Positions 29,132 through 42,400 of a stretch of DNA of 64,000 bases are shown here, in pieces. The notes beneath the pieces are model-generated. The model made no database searches, was not told the DNA's origin, and was given only the letters and a program-made list of their open reading frames with translations. Source of the DNA: Pseudomonas fluorescens (GTDB lineage: Bacteria > Pseudomonadota > Gammaproteobacteria > Pseudomonadales > Pseudomonadaceae); contig NZ_CP012831.1 of NCBI RefSeq assembly GCF_001307275.1, positions 6,502,501 to 6,566,500 of the forward strand, in the 5' to 3' direction. Positions within the stretch are counted from its first letter, which is position 1; the number at the start of each line of letters is the position of its first letter. The position numbers and the translations under genes were made by a program.

Positions 29132-30132
29132 GGGCGCACATCGCGAGGCGTGACCACACCGATCAACTTGTCCAGCAGCCGATAGGCCAGGGAATAAAGC
29201 ACCGCGCCCAGTATCAACGGCGCAAAACGGGAAAACATATAGGTCCGCAATACCCGCCTGGCGATGGGCGAGCTGATGTTGCCGCTGACGTGCAAGGGCG
29301 TTGGGAATGTCGCCGCGACGGTCGCACCGAATTCATCGTCCATCGATTGCACGGCGTGCCACCAGTAGACCGGGATGTACAGCGCATCCCCCGGCTCCAC
29401 CACCGTACGCAGCGCTCGCAACGCTCGAGTGCCAGGGAAACGCCCGGTGTCGATGTCGTACAGGTAGCCCGCCTCCTCGATCACCGGGCGCAAGGCCCGC
29501 CAACTGGCTTCGTCCGGCGGTAACAGCAACACTTCCTTGGCACCGACGACCTGGGCCATGAACGTTTCGTCGACGACATGGAAGTGCCAATCGGTATAGG
29601 AGTTGCGGTACAGGAAACTGCGATGGGGCGGGTAGTGCCGGGACTTGCCCAACTGCGGCATGAAAGGCAACCCACCGACATCCTCCTTCATCGGCTCGAT
29701 GGCCGAGCCTTCGGAGAACCGGCAGCTGTCGGCCACCAACGGCGAATCACCCACGTTCAGGTCGTCGAGAAACTGGTGGAACGGCATTTCCCGATACACC
29801 GTGTTGGCATACTCGGTCAGCTCGGCCTTGACCTTCGGGTTGGACCAACCGATGACCTCGGAAACGATCTGCGAGCGCACCACCACCGCACTGTTGCGCG
29901 AGTGCGCCTTGAGGTAGTCCAGGCGTTGCCATTTCTGGAAAGCCGGCCAATGCCGTACTGCATTCTTGACCAGGCAGGGACGGTTGCGGTTGACGTAGCG
30001 GCGGGTGAATTCCTCTTTGGAAATCGCCAGAGCATCGATCACGTCGACCGCGCCTGCCTGTGGGTGATTGGGAAAGCGGGACAAGCTCCAGAACTTCGTC
30101 GCTGGGCGGTCCGATTCGGCGGTTAATGGCAT
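29128..30132 (-). CDS. JmjC/cupin-8-like protein
   Basis: 334 aa from the ATG at 30132, which has GAGGG upstream; a start 21 bases further out has no such site. The N-terminal part (SKEEFTRRYVNRNRPCLVKN) and the region DWHFHVVDETFMAQVVGAKEV through PGDALYIPVYWWHAVQS resemble the cupin-8/JmjC-like hydroxylase fold. His residues suited to bind iron are visible. The acidic ligand of a classical HxD motif is not clear, because the position reads His-Phe-His. The last 40 residues include a hydrophobic stretch (FAPLILGAVLYSLAY) that could associate with the membrane. It is translationally coupled to the MFS gene. Function is unknown; a tailoring oxygenase is one possibility. Confidence 0.75.
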   Translation of the reverse strand: MPLTAESDRPATKFWSLSRFPNHPQAGAVDVIDALAISKEEFTRRYVNRNRPCLVKNAVRHWPAFQKWQRLDYLKAHSRNSAVVVRSQIVSEVIGWSNPKVKAELTEYANTVYREMPFHQFLDDLNVGDSPLVADSCRFSEGSAIEPMKEDVGGLPFMPQLGKSRHYPPHRSFLYRNSYTDWHFHVVDETFMAQVVGAKEVLLLPPDEASWRALRPVIEEAGYLYDIDTGRFPGTRALRALRTVVEPGDALYIPVYWWHAVQSMDDEFGATVAATFPTPLHVSGNISSPIARRVLRTYMFSRFAPLILGAVLYSLAYRLLDKLIGVVTPRDVRP

Positions 30133-30493
30133 GTTCGACCCTCGCAAGCACACTCAGGGCCGTTGGTATAACAGACTCGCGCGACCACGCCCAAGCGCCG
30201 CAAAGCCACGTTCCGCGCCGTTGTCCCTGCTTCCCATGACAGACATCCCAAGGCGGATGCTCTAATTTTTTCTCACTTTGTGAAGGGATATCAGGCGCAG
30301 CCGAACGGCAGGACGGGACCCTCGACGGCTCGCAACGCAGCCCTCGCCGCCCCGTCGCCCCCAGCGCCTTGCGCCGCCCCCGATGTCCTTCTCCACGGCT
30401 ATTGATTCCGCCGACTGGCAGTCGTCCAGGCCTTCACCACTGCCATTCGAACGGAGAAAAACCTCAATCGATTCTGCAAGCAGGTGCTCCGAA
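30133..30493. promoter_or_regulatory. Divergent promoter region, no gene
   Basis: 361 bases between the cupin-type gene (minus) and the first central NRPS (plus). It holds one syr-syp-like box (30222-30245). TCTAAT at 30261 is a candidate -10 element, leaving a leader of roughly 220 bases before the NRPS start at 30494. The box core is a dyad and lies about 90 bases from the cupin start, so it could act in both directions. Confidence 0.55.
30222..30245 (+). promoter_or_regulatory. syr-syp-like box upstream of the central NRPS operon
   Basis: TGTCCCTGCTTCCCATGACA followed by GAC. Candidate -10 TCTAAT begins 16 bases after the box. It is shared by the NRPS pair and, in the other direction, possibly the cupin-MFS operon. 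Confidence 0.75.
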
Positions 30494-33400
30494 ATGGATT
30501 CGTCGACCGATATGTTGCCTACCCAAGACTCCGCGTCCCACGAGTTGGCGTCCGTCCAGCAGGGCATCTGGCTGGATCAGCTCGCACACCCGGACCTGCC
30601 CTACTACAACATCGGCATGTCCCTGGAGATCAAGGGCCAGATCGACATTGCATTGTTCGAGAAAGCCATCGAGCTGGTCGCCAACCGGCACGACACCCTG
30701 CGCCTGAGCTTCAGTCATGAAGGCGGCACCGGCCGCCAGCGCGTGCTGCCCGAGGTCAAGGTGAACATGGAGGTAGTGGAGTTCTCCGAGGCCGACGCCG
30801 AGGCCGGCCTGGCCATGGACTATCTGCGCAATGCCTTTCGCCAGCCCTTTGAATCATTGACGGGCCGGCTCTGGGAGGCACGCATGGTCCGCTGCGGCCC
30901 GAACCGCCATTACTGGCTCGCCCGCTACCACCACCTGGTCACCGACGGCATTGGCGTGGCCCTGATCGGCCATGCCGTGGGGACGGCCTACAATGCGCTG
31001 CTGGCCGGCAACGACGAAGTCGCCCAAGGGCATTCCTACCTGTCGTTCCTGGAAGATGACCGGGCTTACCTGGCCTCGTCCCGCTATGAGCGCGACCGCC
31101 AGTTCTGGCAGGAAACCTACGCACAGATGCCGCCGTCGCTGCTGCAGCGCCGGGCCGATTTCAAGACAGGCCAGGCCAATGAGCTGGTCCCCAGCGCCCA
31201 GGTCCAGGCGATGCTGCCCCGGGCGCTGTACAACGCGTTGACGCAATTTTCCAGCGAACACAGCCTGTCGGTCGCCCATGTGCTGATCAGCGTGGTCGCC
31301 ACCTATTTCTGCCGCACCGTGGGCGTCGATGAAATCGTCGTCGGCATGCCGGTGCATAACCGCACCACTGCCCGGGCGAAAGAAACCGCGGGCATGTTTT
31401 CCTCGGTCAGTCCGATCCGCCTGCCCGTCGACTTCGACGCCTCGCTGCTGGACCTGATGCACACTGCCGGCGGGCAACTGCGCCGCTGCTACCGCCATCA
31501 GCGCTTCCCCATCGCCGAGCTCAACCGCACCCTGCGCCTGGCACAGACCGGGCGTCGCCAGCTGTTCGACGTGTCACTGTCGTTCGAAAGCCTGGACGGC
31601 GACGATCAGTTCGGCGGCACCTCGTCCACGGTCATCACCATGGACAACGGCTACGAGCAGACACCCATGGCGATTTTCGTGCGCGACTATCATCCGTTCG
31701 AAGACGTCCACCTGGATTTCAACTTCAACACCGCCTACTTCAGCCTGGAAGAGGCCCGGCACCTGCAACAACGCATCGTCTCGATGCTCGAGGCCGTGCT
31801 GGAGCAGCATGCAACGCCCGTGGGGCAGTACCCGCTCATGAGCCACGCCGAGCGGCAACGCGTGCAAGTCGAATTCAACGCCACGGCCCACGACTATCCG
31901 CAGGATGTGTTGGTCCACCAATTGTTCGAACAGCAAGCCCGGCAGCGTCCGCACGCCTGTGCCGTGCGCGGCGATACCGGGCCGTTGCTCAGTTATGAAC
32001 AACTCAACCGCCAGGCCAATCGGTTGGCCCATCGCCTGATCGAGCTGGGCGTGAAACCCGATGACCGAGTGGCCGTGAGCCTGAGGCGGGGACCGGAAAT
32101 GGTCGTCGCCCTGCTGGGGATTCTCAAGGCCGGGGCGGCCTACGTGCCCATCGACCCGGACCTGCCGAATGCACGCCAGGCATTCATGCTCGACGACAGC
32201 AGCCCGCGGGCCGTACTGACCAGCCAGGCGTTGCAAGGCCTGCTACCAGCCTCGAGTGCGCCGCTGCTGGCCCTCGATGATCATGCACAACTGGCCGCTC
32301 AACCCGAACACAACCCGGACCCGCAAGTCCTTGGCCTGCGCCCCACTCACCTGGCCTATGTGCTCTACACCTCCGGCTCCACCGGCACCCCAAAAGGGGT
32401 GATGAATGAACACCTCGGCGTGGTCAACCGTCTGCTGTGGGCCAGGGATGAATACGGCGTCGATGCCACCGACCGCGTGCTGCAAAAGACCCCGTTCGGT
32501 TTCGACGTGTCGGTCTGGGAATTCTTCCTGCCACTGCTGGCCGGGGCCGAACTGGTCATGGCGCGCCCGGGCGGCCATCAGGAACCGGACTACCTGGCCC
32601 GGCTGATGCGCCAGGCCAGCGTCACGATGTTGCACTTCGTGCCGTCGATGCTCGACTTGTTCCTCGAACACCATGACAGGCAGGCCTTCCCTGACCTGCG
32701 ACGCGTGTTGTGCAGCGGCGAAGCCCTGCCCCGCAGCCTGCAACGGCGTTTCGAACGGCAGTTGCCAGAGATCGAGCTGCATAACCTCTATGGCCCGACC
32801 GAAGCGGCCATCGACGTGACGGCCTGGCAGTGCCGCGCCAGTGATCCTGGCGAAAGCGTGCCCATCGGCCGGCCGATCGCCAATATCCAGATGTACGTGC
32901 TCGATGGCCGTGGCGCACCACAACCGTTGGGTGTCGCCGGGGAAATCCACATTGGTGGTATCGGCGTGGCCCGGGGTTACCTGAACCAACCGCAATTGAG
33001 CGCCGAGCGCTTTATCGCCGACCCGTTCAGCACCGAGCCGAACGCACGCCTGTACAAGACCGGCGACCTCGGCCGCTGGCTCGCCAACGGCGCCCTGGAG
33101 TACTTGGGCCGCAACGACTTCCAAGTGAAGATCCGAGGTTTGCGCATCGAAATCGGTGAAGTCGAAGCGGCCCTGGCGTTGTGCCCGGGTGTTCGTGAAG
33201 TGGTGGTCATTGCCCGGGAAGACCACCCCGGGCAGTCGGAAAGCAAGCGCCTGGTCGCCTATGTCTGCGGCGAGCCGATCCCGGCCGAACAACTGCGCAG
33301 CACCCTGCTCAAGCACCTGCCCGAATACATGGTACCCAGCGCCTTCGTGCACCTCGATGCCTTGTCCCTGACCGCCAACGGCAAACTCGACCGCCGCGCC

Positions 33401-36400
33401 CTGCCGGCCCCCGGCCTGGAAGCCCTGGCGAGCAAAACCTACGAGGCGCCCCAGGGCACCACCGAAATCGCCCTCGCCGAGATCTGGAAAGACCTGCTGC
33501 AACTGGATCAGGTCGGCCGTCACGACGGCTTCCTCGAACTCGGTGGCCATTCCCTGCTGACCGTGCAGTTGCAGGCCCGCCTGCACCAGGACCTCGGCGT
33601 CGAGATCGACCTGCGCACCCTCTTCGCCCAGACCTCGCTGAGCGAACTGGCCCTGCGGGTAGAACAGGCCGGTCACTCCCACGTCCAGCCCATCGACGTG
33701 GTGTCCCGCGAGCAGGCGTTGCCGCTGTCCCTAGCCCAGCAACGCCTGTGGTTCCTCGATCAACTGGACCACGCCGCCAGCGTGGCCTATCACATGCCCG
33801 CCGCCCTGCACCTGCGCGGCAGCCTGGATCGCAACGCCTTGCAACGCGCCCTGGACCGCATCGTCGCCCGTCACGAAAGCCTGCGCACCACCTTCGAACG
33901 CCGTGACGGCGAGGTCCGCCAGCGCTTCGCCGCCACCGACAGCGGCTTTGCCTTGCAGGAACACGACCTGCAAGGCCTGGACGCCGAAGCCCGGCAAACC
34001 GCCGTCACCCAACTCACCCAGGCCGAAGCCCGGGACGCCTTCGACCTGAGCCAGGGACCGCTGATTCGCGGCCGCCTGCTGCGCCTGGCCGAGGACGAAC
34101 ACATCCTGCTGGTGACCCAGCACCACATCGTCTCCGACGGTTGGTCGGTGGCGGTGTTGATCGGCGAGTTCAACGCGCTCTACGCCGCGTTCAGCCAGGG
34201 CCTTGACGATCCGCTGCCACCCCTGGCCCTGCAATACGCCGACTACGCCAACTGGCAACAGCAGCACCTGCAAGGTGAACGCCTGCACGCCCAGATCGAC
34301 TTCTGGAAAGCGCACCTGGACGGCGCCCCGGCGCTGCTGGAACTGCCCAGCGACCACCCGCGTCCCCAGGTGCAAAGCTACCAAGGCGCCGCCCTGGCCT
34401 TGCAACTGCCCGCGCCGCTGAGCAGCCGCTTGCGCCGCTTCAGCCAGCAACAGGGCCTGACCCCGTTCATGACCCTGCTCGGCGCCTGGTCGATTCTGCT
34501 TTCGCGCCTGAGCAACCAGCCGCAGGTGGTGGTCGGCACACCGGTCGCCAATCGCCCACGCCGGGAAACCGAGGCGTTGATCGGCTTCTTCGTCAACACC
34601 TTGGCCCTGCGCATCGACGTCCAGGCCCACAGCCGCGTCGACCAGTTGCTGGAACAGATCAAGGCCACCACCCTCGACGCCTACAGCCACCAGGACCTGC
34701 CATTCGAACAGGTCGTCGAAGCCTTGCAACCGGAGCGCAGCCTCGGCCACAGCCCGCTGTTCCAGGCCATGCTGGTGCTGGGTAACACCCCGCGCGACCA
34801 GGCCCTGGAATTGCCGGGCCTGAGCTTGGCCCCACTGCCCCAGCCCACCGGCACCACCCAGTTCGACGTGAGCCTGTCCCTCAACGATGACGGCGACTGC
34901 ATCAGCGGCCAGTTCGAATACGCCACCGACCTGTTCGACGCAAGCACCATCGCCCGTTGGGGTCAGCACCTGCTGCACCTGCTCGACGCCCTGCTCGACG
35001 ATGCGACGCAGCCGCTGGCGACCCTGCCGTTGCTGGACAATGCCCAGCGCCGGCAACTGCTCGGCGGTTTCAACCAGACCCATGCCCCCTTCCCCGAGGG
35101 CAGGCTGGTGCATGAGTGGTTCGAACAGCATGCCCAGGCCCAACCACAGGCCATCGCGGTCCAGGCCGAGGGCACCCGACTCAGCTACGCCGAACTCAAT
35201 GCCCGGGCCAACCGTATCGCCCACCGCTTGATCGCCGCCGGCCTGCGCCCGGATGAGCGTGTGGCGCTGCTGGTGGAACGCAGCCCCGAGATGATCATCG
35301 GCATCCTGGCCATCCTCAAGGCCGGCGGTGCCTATGTGCCGCTGGACCCGAATTATCCGCAGGATCGCTTGCAGCACATGCTCAGCGACAGCTCGCCTCG
35401 GGTCCTGCTCAGCCAGGGTCTGCTGGCTGAACAACTGCCACCATTGCAGATTACGCAGCTGTTGCTGGACGACACGAGCGAAGGCGATGACCACAACCCA
35501 CGGGTCGAAGGCTTGACCTCCCGGCACCTGGCCTACGTCATGTACACCTCCGGCTCCACAGGCAAACCGAAAGGGGTGATGCTCGAACACCGCTCGGTCT
35601 GCAACCAGATCGGTGCCCTGCAAGAGCGCTATGGCCTCAACCCTCGTGATCGCATCCTGCAATTCGCCACCATGACGTTCGACATGTCGGTGGAGGAGAT
35701 TTTTGGTGCATTGCTCTCCGGCGCTACCCTGGTACTGCGCAGCGATGCCTGGATTGCCGGCACCGCTGCCTTCGCCTCGCTGTGCGAACACCATGGGATC
35801 ACCGTCGCGAACCTGCCAACGGTGTTCTGGCAACAGGTCAGCCGCGACCAACATGTGCCGCTGCCGACTTCGTTGCGCCAGTTCATGATCGGTGGCGAAG
35901 CGGTGGGCAAACAGGCCGTGAGCCAATGGTTCGCCCGCGCCGGCCATCGCCCGGCGCTGTTCAACGCCTACGGCCCGACCGAGGCCACCGTGAATGCCTC
36001 GATCCGTCTGATGGAAAGCGACCACGACGATTTCCGCTCCATCGGCAAACCGGTGCGCAACGCCCAACTGCATGTCCTCGATGCCAACGGCAACCTCGTC
36101 CCGCTCGGGGTCGCCGGCGAGATCCACATTGGCGGCGTCGGTGTCGCGCGCGGTTACCTCAACCGCCAGGCGTTGACGGCCGAGCGCTTCATCGGCGACC
36201 CGTTCAGCACCGACCCGGATGCGCGCCTGTACAAGACCGGCGACCTCGGCCGCTGGTTGGCAGACGGCACCCTGCAGTACCTGGGACGCAACGACGATCA
36301 AGTGAAGATCCGCGGTTTCCGCGTAGAACTGGGCGAGATCGAAGCCGTCCTCGCGGGCTGTGCCGGTGTACGTGAAGCAGTGGTAGTGGCCCAGGAAAGC

Positions 36401-39400
36401 CAACCCGGCCAATCGGACAGCAAGCGGCTGATCGCTTACCTGTGCGGTGAACCGGTGCCGGTGGAGCACTTGCGCAGCGTCTTGCTGGCGGCCCTGCCCG
36501 AATACATGGTGCCCAGCGCCTTCGTTCAACTCGAGGCCCTGCCACTGACGCCCAACGGCAAGCTCGACCGCCGCGCCCTGCCCGCACCGGGCCAGGAAGC
36601 GTTCGCCAGCCGAGCCTACGAGGCCCCACGGGGCGAGATCGAACAGATCGTCGCGACGGTCTGGCAAGACCTGCTGGGCATCGAGAAAGTCGGCCGCCAT
36701 GACCGCTTCTTCGAACTCGGCGGGCATTCGCTGCTGGCCGTGAGCCTGATCGATCGCCTGCGCCAGCATGGCCTGAGCGCCACGGTGCGCACCGTGTTCA
36801 CCGCACCCAGCCTGCGGGAAATGGCCCAGGCCCTGAGTCGCAGCGATGAAGCCTTGTTCCTGGCCCCGGCCAATCGTATCCCGGCCGATTGCACGGCACT
36901 GACACCAGACATGTTGCCCCTGGTGGAACTGACTCCGGCGCAGTTGGAACGAATCGTCAGCGCTGTACCTGGCGGTGCCGCGAACATCCAGGACATCTAC
37001 CCCCTGGCCCCCTTGCAACAGGGCATCCTGTTCCATCATCTGCTGGGGCACGAAGGCGACGCCTATCTGGTGCGCTCGATGATCGAGTTCGACGATCGCC
37101 AGCGCCTCGATGCCTTCATCGCCGCCCTGCAACAGGTGATCGACCGCCACGACATCCTGCGCAGTGCCGTGCATTGGGTAGGACAGCCGCAAGCGGTCCA
37201 AGTGGTGCAGCGCCAGGCCGGGCTGCCGATCCATCCCATCACCCTGGCGGCCGATGAGGATCCACGCGTCCAACTGGAGCGCTTGAGCGATCCGCGCCAC
37301 CTGCGCCTGGATTTGCAACAGGCCCCCTTGATGCGCGCCTGCATCGCCCAGGACCCGCAGTCCGAACGCTGGTGGCTGGCCCTGCTGGACCACCACATGA
37401 TCAGCGACCACGTGTCCCTGGGCATCGTCCTCGAAGAAATCCAGCTGTTGATGCAGGGCCAGGGCGCCAATCTGCCGACGCCCATGCCTTATCGGGAGTT
37501 TGTCGCCCAGGTACTCGCCACGCCGCCCCAGGCCCATGAAGCCTATTTCACCCGACGCCTGGCCAGCATCGAGGAGCCCACCGCTCCGTTCGGTGTGCTG
37601 GATGTCCAGGGCGACGGTGCCCAGGTGGTGGAGACCAGCGTGCGCCTCGACCGGGCCCTGAACCTGCGGATCCGCGCTCAATCGCGCCTGGCCGGGGTGA
37701 CGCCGGCCGTGCTGTTTCATATTGCCTGGGCCCAGGTGCTCGCGCGCTGCACCGGCCGCGACGACGTGGTGTTCGGCAGCGTGGTCGCCGGACGCCTGCA
37801 AGGTTCACTGGGCGCCGATCGAGCCCTTGGGGTGTTCATCAACACCTTGCCGGTCCGGGTGCAACTGGCCGGGTTCAGCGCCAGTGCGCTGGTGGACGAA
37901 ACCTATCGCGACCTCAGCGAACTGCTCGCCCACGAACAGGCCTCCCTGGCCCTGGCCCAACGTTGCAGCGGTGTTGGCGCGGGCCTGCCGCTGTTCACCA
38001 CGCTGCTCAACTACCGCCACCAGACCGACGGCGGCTCGCTGGCCAACGAAGACCAGGTCCTGGCCTGGGACGGCGTGCGGTTCCTGAGCAACGAAGCGCG
38101 CACCAACTACCCGATCGAAGTGGCCGTGGCGGATGAAGGGGACGACTTCTCCGTGACCGCCCAATCCATCACCGGCATCGACCCGCAACGCATCGCCGCC
38201 TACCTCGCCCAGGCCGTGGCCGCGCTGGTCGAAGCCCTTGAACAAGCCCCCGAACGCCTCGCCAGCGATCTGGACGTGCTCCCCGACACCGAGCGGCAAT
38301 TGCTGCTGGCGGACTTCAACCACACCGCCACGGATTTCGGCACGGCGCAACCGATCCATCACCTGTTCGAAGCCCAGGTCCAGGCCAACCCCGACGCCGT
38401 GGCCCTGGTCTGCGAAAACCAACAACTGACCTACCGCCAGCTCAACCGTCGCGCCAACCACCTGGCTCGGCAGTTGCTCGAACTGGGCGTCGAACCCGAT
38501 CAGCGCGTAGCAATCTGTGCCGAACGCAGCCTGGACATGATCGTCGGCCTGTTGGGCGTGCTCAAAGCTGGCGCGGCCTACGTGCCCATCGATCCGGCCC
38601 ATCCGGCCGAGCGCATGGCGTTCATGCTGCAGGACAGTCAGCCTCGGGCACTGTTGACCCAAGCGGCGCTCACCTTGCCATCCGAGGATCTACCGGTGTT
38701 CTTGCTCGATACCAGCGAATCGCTGCGAGCGGCGGACGATGCGACGCTCGATATGAACCCGCTGGTATCGGGCCTTACGGCCGAACATCTGGCCTATGTG
38801 ATCTACACCTCCGGCTCCACCGGCCAGTCCAAGGGCGTGATGGTCGAGCACCGTTCGGTGTTCAACTTCTGGCAAGTGCTGACCCGCACCACCCACCAGC
38901 ATTGCCCAAGCCCAGCCACCGTGGCCCTGAATGCCGGGTTCTTCTTCGACATGTCGATCAAGGGCATCTCCCAGCTGTTCTCCGGCCATCGGCTGGTGAT
39001 CATCCCGCAACTGATCCGCGCCAGCGGCCATGAACTGCTGGACTTCCTCGAACAGCACCAGGTGCACGCCTTCGATTCCACGCCGTCGCAGCTCGACACC
39101 CTGCTCGCCGCCGGCTTGCTGGAACGTAGCAGCTACCAGCCGGTGAGCGTGCTGCTCGGTGGCGAGGCCATCAACGCCGCGACCTGGGAGAAACTGCGCA
39201 ACTGCCCGAGCATCCGCTTCTACAACATGTACGGCCCGACCGAATGCACGGTGGACGCCACCATCGACCTGATCCGTGACCTGGGCGAACGCCCGAGCAT
39301 TGGTCGGCCGATTGCCAACGTCCAGGTGCACGTGCTTGACACCCACGGCCAACCGACGCCGTTGGGGGTGGCCGGTGAGCTGCACATCGGCGGCGCCGGC

Positions 39401-42400
39401 GTGGCCCGGGGTTACCTGAACCGGCCGGAGCTGAGCGCCGAGCGTTTTATCACCGATCCGTTCAGCAGCGAACCGGACGCGCGCCTGTACAAGACCGGCG
39501 ACCTCGGCCGCTGGCTGGCCGACGGCACGCTGGAATACCTGGGGCGCAATGACTTCCAGGTGAAAATCCGTGGTTTCCGCATCGAGTTGGGGGAAATCGA
39601 AAACGTCTTGCTCGGCTGTGCCGGTGTCACCGATGCCGTCGTGATTGCCCGGGAAGACAATCGCTTGGTGGCGTACCTGTGCGGCGAACCGGCCAACGCC
39701 GAACAACTGCGCAGCACCCTGCTCAAGCACCTGCCCGAATACATGGTACCCAGTGCTTTCGTGCACCTCGATGCCTTGCCCCTGACCGCCAACGGCAAAC
39801 TCGACCGCCGCGCCCTGCCGGCCCCCGGCCTGGAAGCCCTGGCCAGCAAAACCTACGAGGCGCCCCAGGGCAACACTGAAATCGCCCTCGCCGAGATCTG
39901 GAAAGACCTGCTGCAACTGGATCAGGTCGGCCGTCACGACGGCTTCCTCGAACTCGGCGGCCACTCCCTGCTGACCGTGCAGTTGCAGGCCCGCCTGCAC
40001 CAGGACCTCGGCGTCGAGATCGACCTGCGCACCCTCTTCGCCCAGACCTCGCTGAGCGAACTGGCCCTGCGGGTAGAACAGGCCGGTCACTCCCGCGTCC
40101 AGCCCATCGACGTGGTGTCCCGCGAGCAAGCGTTGCCGCTGTCCCTGGCCCAGCAACGCCTGTGGTTCCTCGATCAACTGGACCACGCCGCCAGCGTGGC
40201 CTATCACATGCCCGCCGCCCTGCACCTGCGCGGCAGCCTGGATCGCAACGCCTTGCAACGCGCCCTGGACCGCATCGTCGCCCGTCACGAAAGCCTGCGC
40301 ACCACCTTCGAACGCCGTGACGGCGAGGTCCGCCAGCGCTTCGCCGCCACCGACAGCGGCTTTGCCTTGCAGGAACACGACCTGCAAGGCCTGGACGCCG
40401 AAGCCCGGCAAACCGCCGTCACCCAACTCACCCAGGCCGAAGCCCGGGACGCCTTCGACCTGAGCCAGGGACCGCTGATTCGCGGTCGCCTGCTGCGCCT
40501 GGCCGAGGACGAACACATCCTGCTGGTGACCCAGCACCACATCGTCTCCGACGGTTGGTCGGTGGCGGTGTTGATCGGCGAGTTCAACGCGCTCTACGCC
40601 GCGTTCAGCCAGGGCCTTGACGATCCGCTGCCACCCCTGGCCCTGCAATACGCCGACTACGCCAACTGGCAACAGCAGCACCTGCAAGGCGAACGCCTGC
40701 ACGCCCAGGTCGATTTCTGGAAAGCCCACCTGGACGGCGCCCCGGCGCTGCTGGAACTGCCCAGCGACCACCCGCGCCCCCAGGTGCAAAGCTACCAAGG
40801 CGCCGCCCTGGCCCTGCAACTGCCCGCACCACTGAGCAGCCGTTTGCGCCGCTTCAGCCAGCAACAGGGCCTGACCCCGTTCATGACCCTGCTCGGCGCC
40901 TGGTCGATCCTGCTCTCGCGCCTGAGCAACCAGCCGCAGGTGGTGGTCGGCACACCGGTCGCCAACCGCCCACGCCGGGAAACCGAGGCGTTGATCGGCT
41001 TCTTCGTCAACACCCTGGCCCTGCGCATCGACGTCCAGGCCCACAGCCGCGTCGACCAGTTGCTGGAACAGATCAAGGCCACCACCCTCGACGCCTACAG
41101 TCACCAGGACCTGCCATTCGAACAGGTCGTCGAAGCCTTGCAACCGGAGCGCAGCCTCGGCCACAGCCCGCTGTTCCAGGCCATGCTGGTGCTGGGTAAC
41201 ACCCCGCGCGACCAGGCCTTGGAACTGCCGGGCCTGAGCCTGGCCCCACTGCCCCAGCCCACCGGCACCACCCAGTTCGACGTGAGCCTGTCCCTCAACG
41301 ATGACGGCGACTGCATCAGCGGCCAGTTCGAATACGCCACCGACCTGTTCGACGAAAGCACCATCGCCCGTTGGGGCCAGCACCTGCTGCATCTGCTCGA
41401 CGCCCTGCTCGACGATGCGACGCAGCCGCTGGCGACCCTGCCGTTGCTGGGTGACGCGCAGCGCCAGCAACTGTTGGAAACCTTCAACCCGGCCGGTGCT
41501 GCCCTGGACGAAAGCCCGAGCCGCTTCCCTCACGTCGTGTTCGAGGCCCAGGCGAGCCTCACCCCGGACGCCGTGGCGCTGGTCTGCGCCGGGGAGACCC
41601 TGAGCTATGCCGAACTCAACGCCCAGGCCAACCGCGTCGCCCACGGTTTGATCGCACTGGGTGTGCAGCCCGACGACACCGTCGGCCTGTGCGCGCGCCG
41701 TAGCCCGCACATGCTGATCGGCCTGCTGGGTATCCTGAAAGCCGGCGCGGCCTATGTGCCGCTCGACCCGCAGTACCCGGCGCAACGGCTGGCCCACATG
41801 CTGGCCGACAGCAAGCCGCGGGCCCTGGTCCACCAACCCGGCCTGGACGAGTTACCGGTGCCACAAGGCCTGGCGACGCTGGAACTGGGCAGCGCGCCCC
41901 TGGCCCAGGCCCCGACCCACAACCCTCAGGTGAAGGGACTGGGGTTCAGTCACCTGGCCTACGTGATCTACACCTCCGGCTCCACCGGCTTGCCCAAAGG
42001 GGTGATGGTCGAGCATCGCGGCTTGCGCAACCTGCTGGACTGGTACCTCGAAGACCTGGCGTTCCACGCCGGCGACGCGGTGCTGCTGGCGTCCTCCTAC
42101 AACTTCGACCTGACCCAGAAGAACATCCTCGCACCGCTGATGGTCGGGGCCACCCTGCACCTGGCCGCCGAACCCTTCAATCCCGGCGCCATCGTCGCCC
42201 AGGTCGCCGAGGCCGGGATTACCCACCTCAATATGTCGCCCAGCGCCTTCCACGCACTGGTGGACGCCGACCACGGGCAAGCCCTGGCCTGCCTGAAACG
42301 GGTAGTCCTGGGGGGCGAGCCGATCCAGGTCGCCATGCTGGAAAAACTCGCCCAGCCACGGCCGACGGTGATCAACAGCTACGGACCGACCGAGTGCAGC

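Noticed and set aside
30383..30493. Longer N-terminus for the first central NRPS
   Set aside because: The ATG at 30383 has no ribosome binding site and the extra 37 residues do not resemble the family; 30494 has AGG at a suitable distance.
33731..37801. Very long open frame on the minus strand (over 1300 codons), with others at 38690-41836 and 24026-26203
   Set aside because: They lie opposite well-supported NRPS and SyrB2/SyrC genes, have no homology cues or ribosome binding site, and are typical antisense frames of GC-rich coding sequence.
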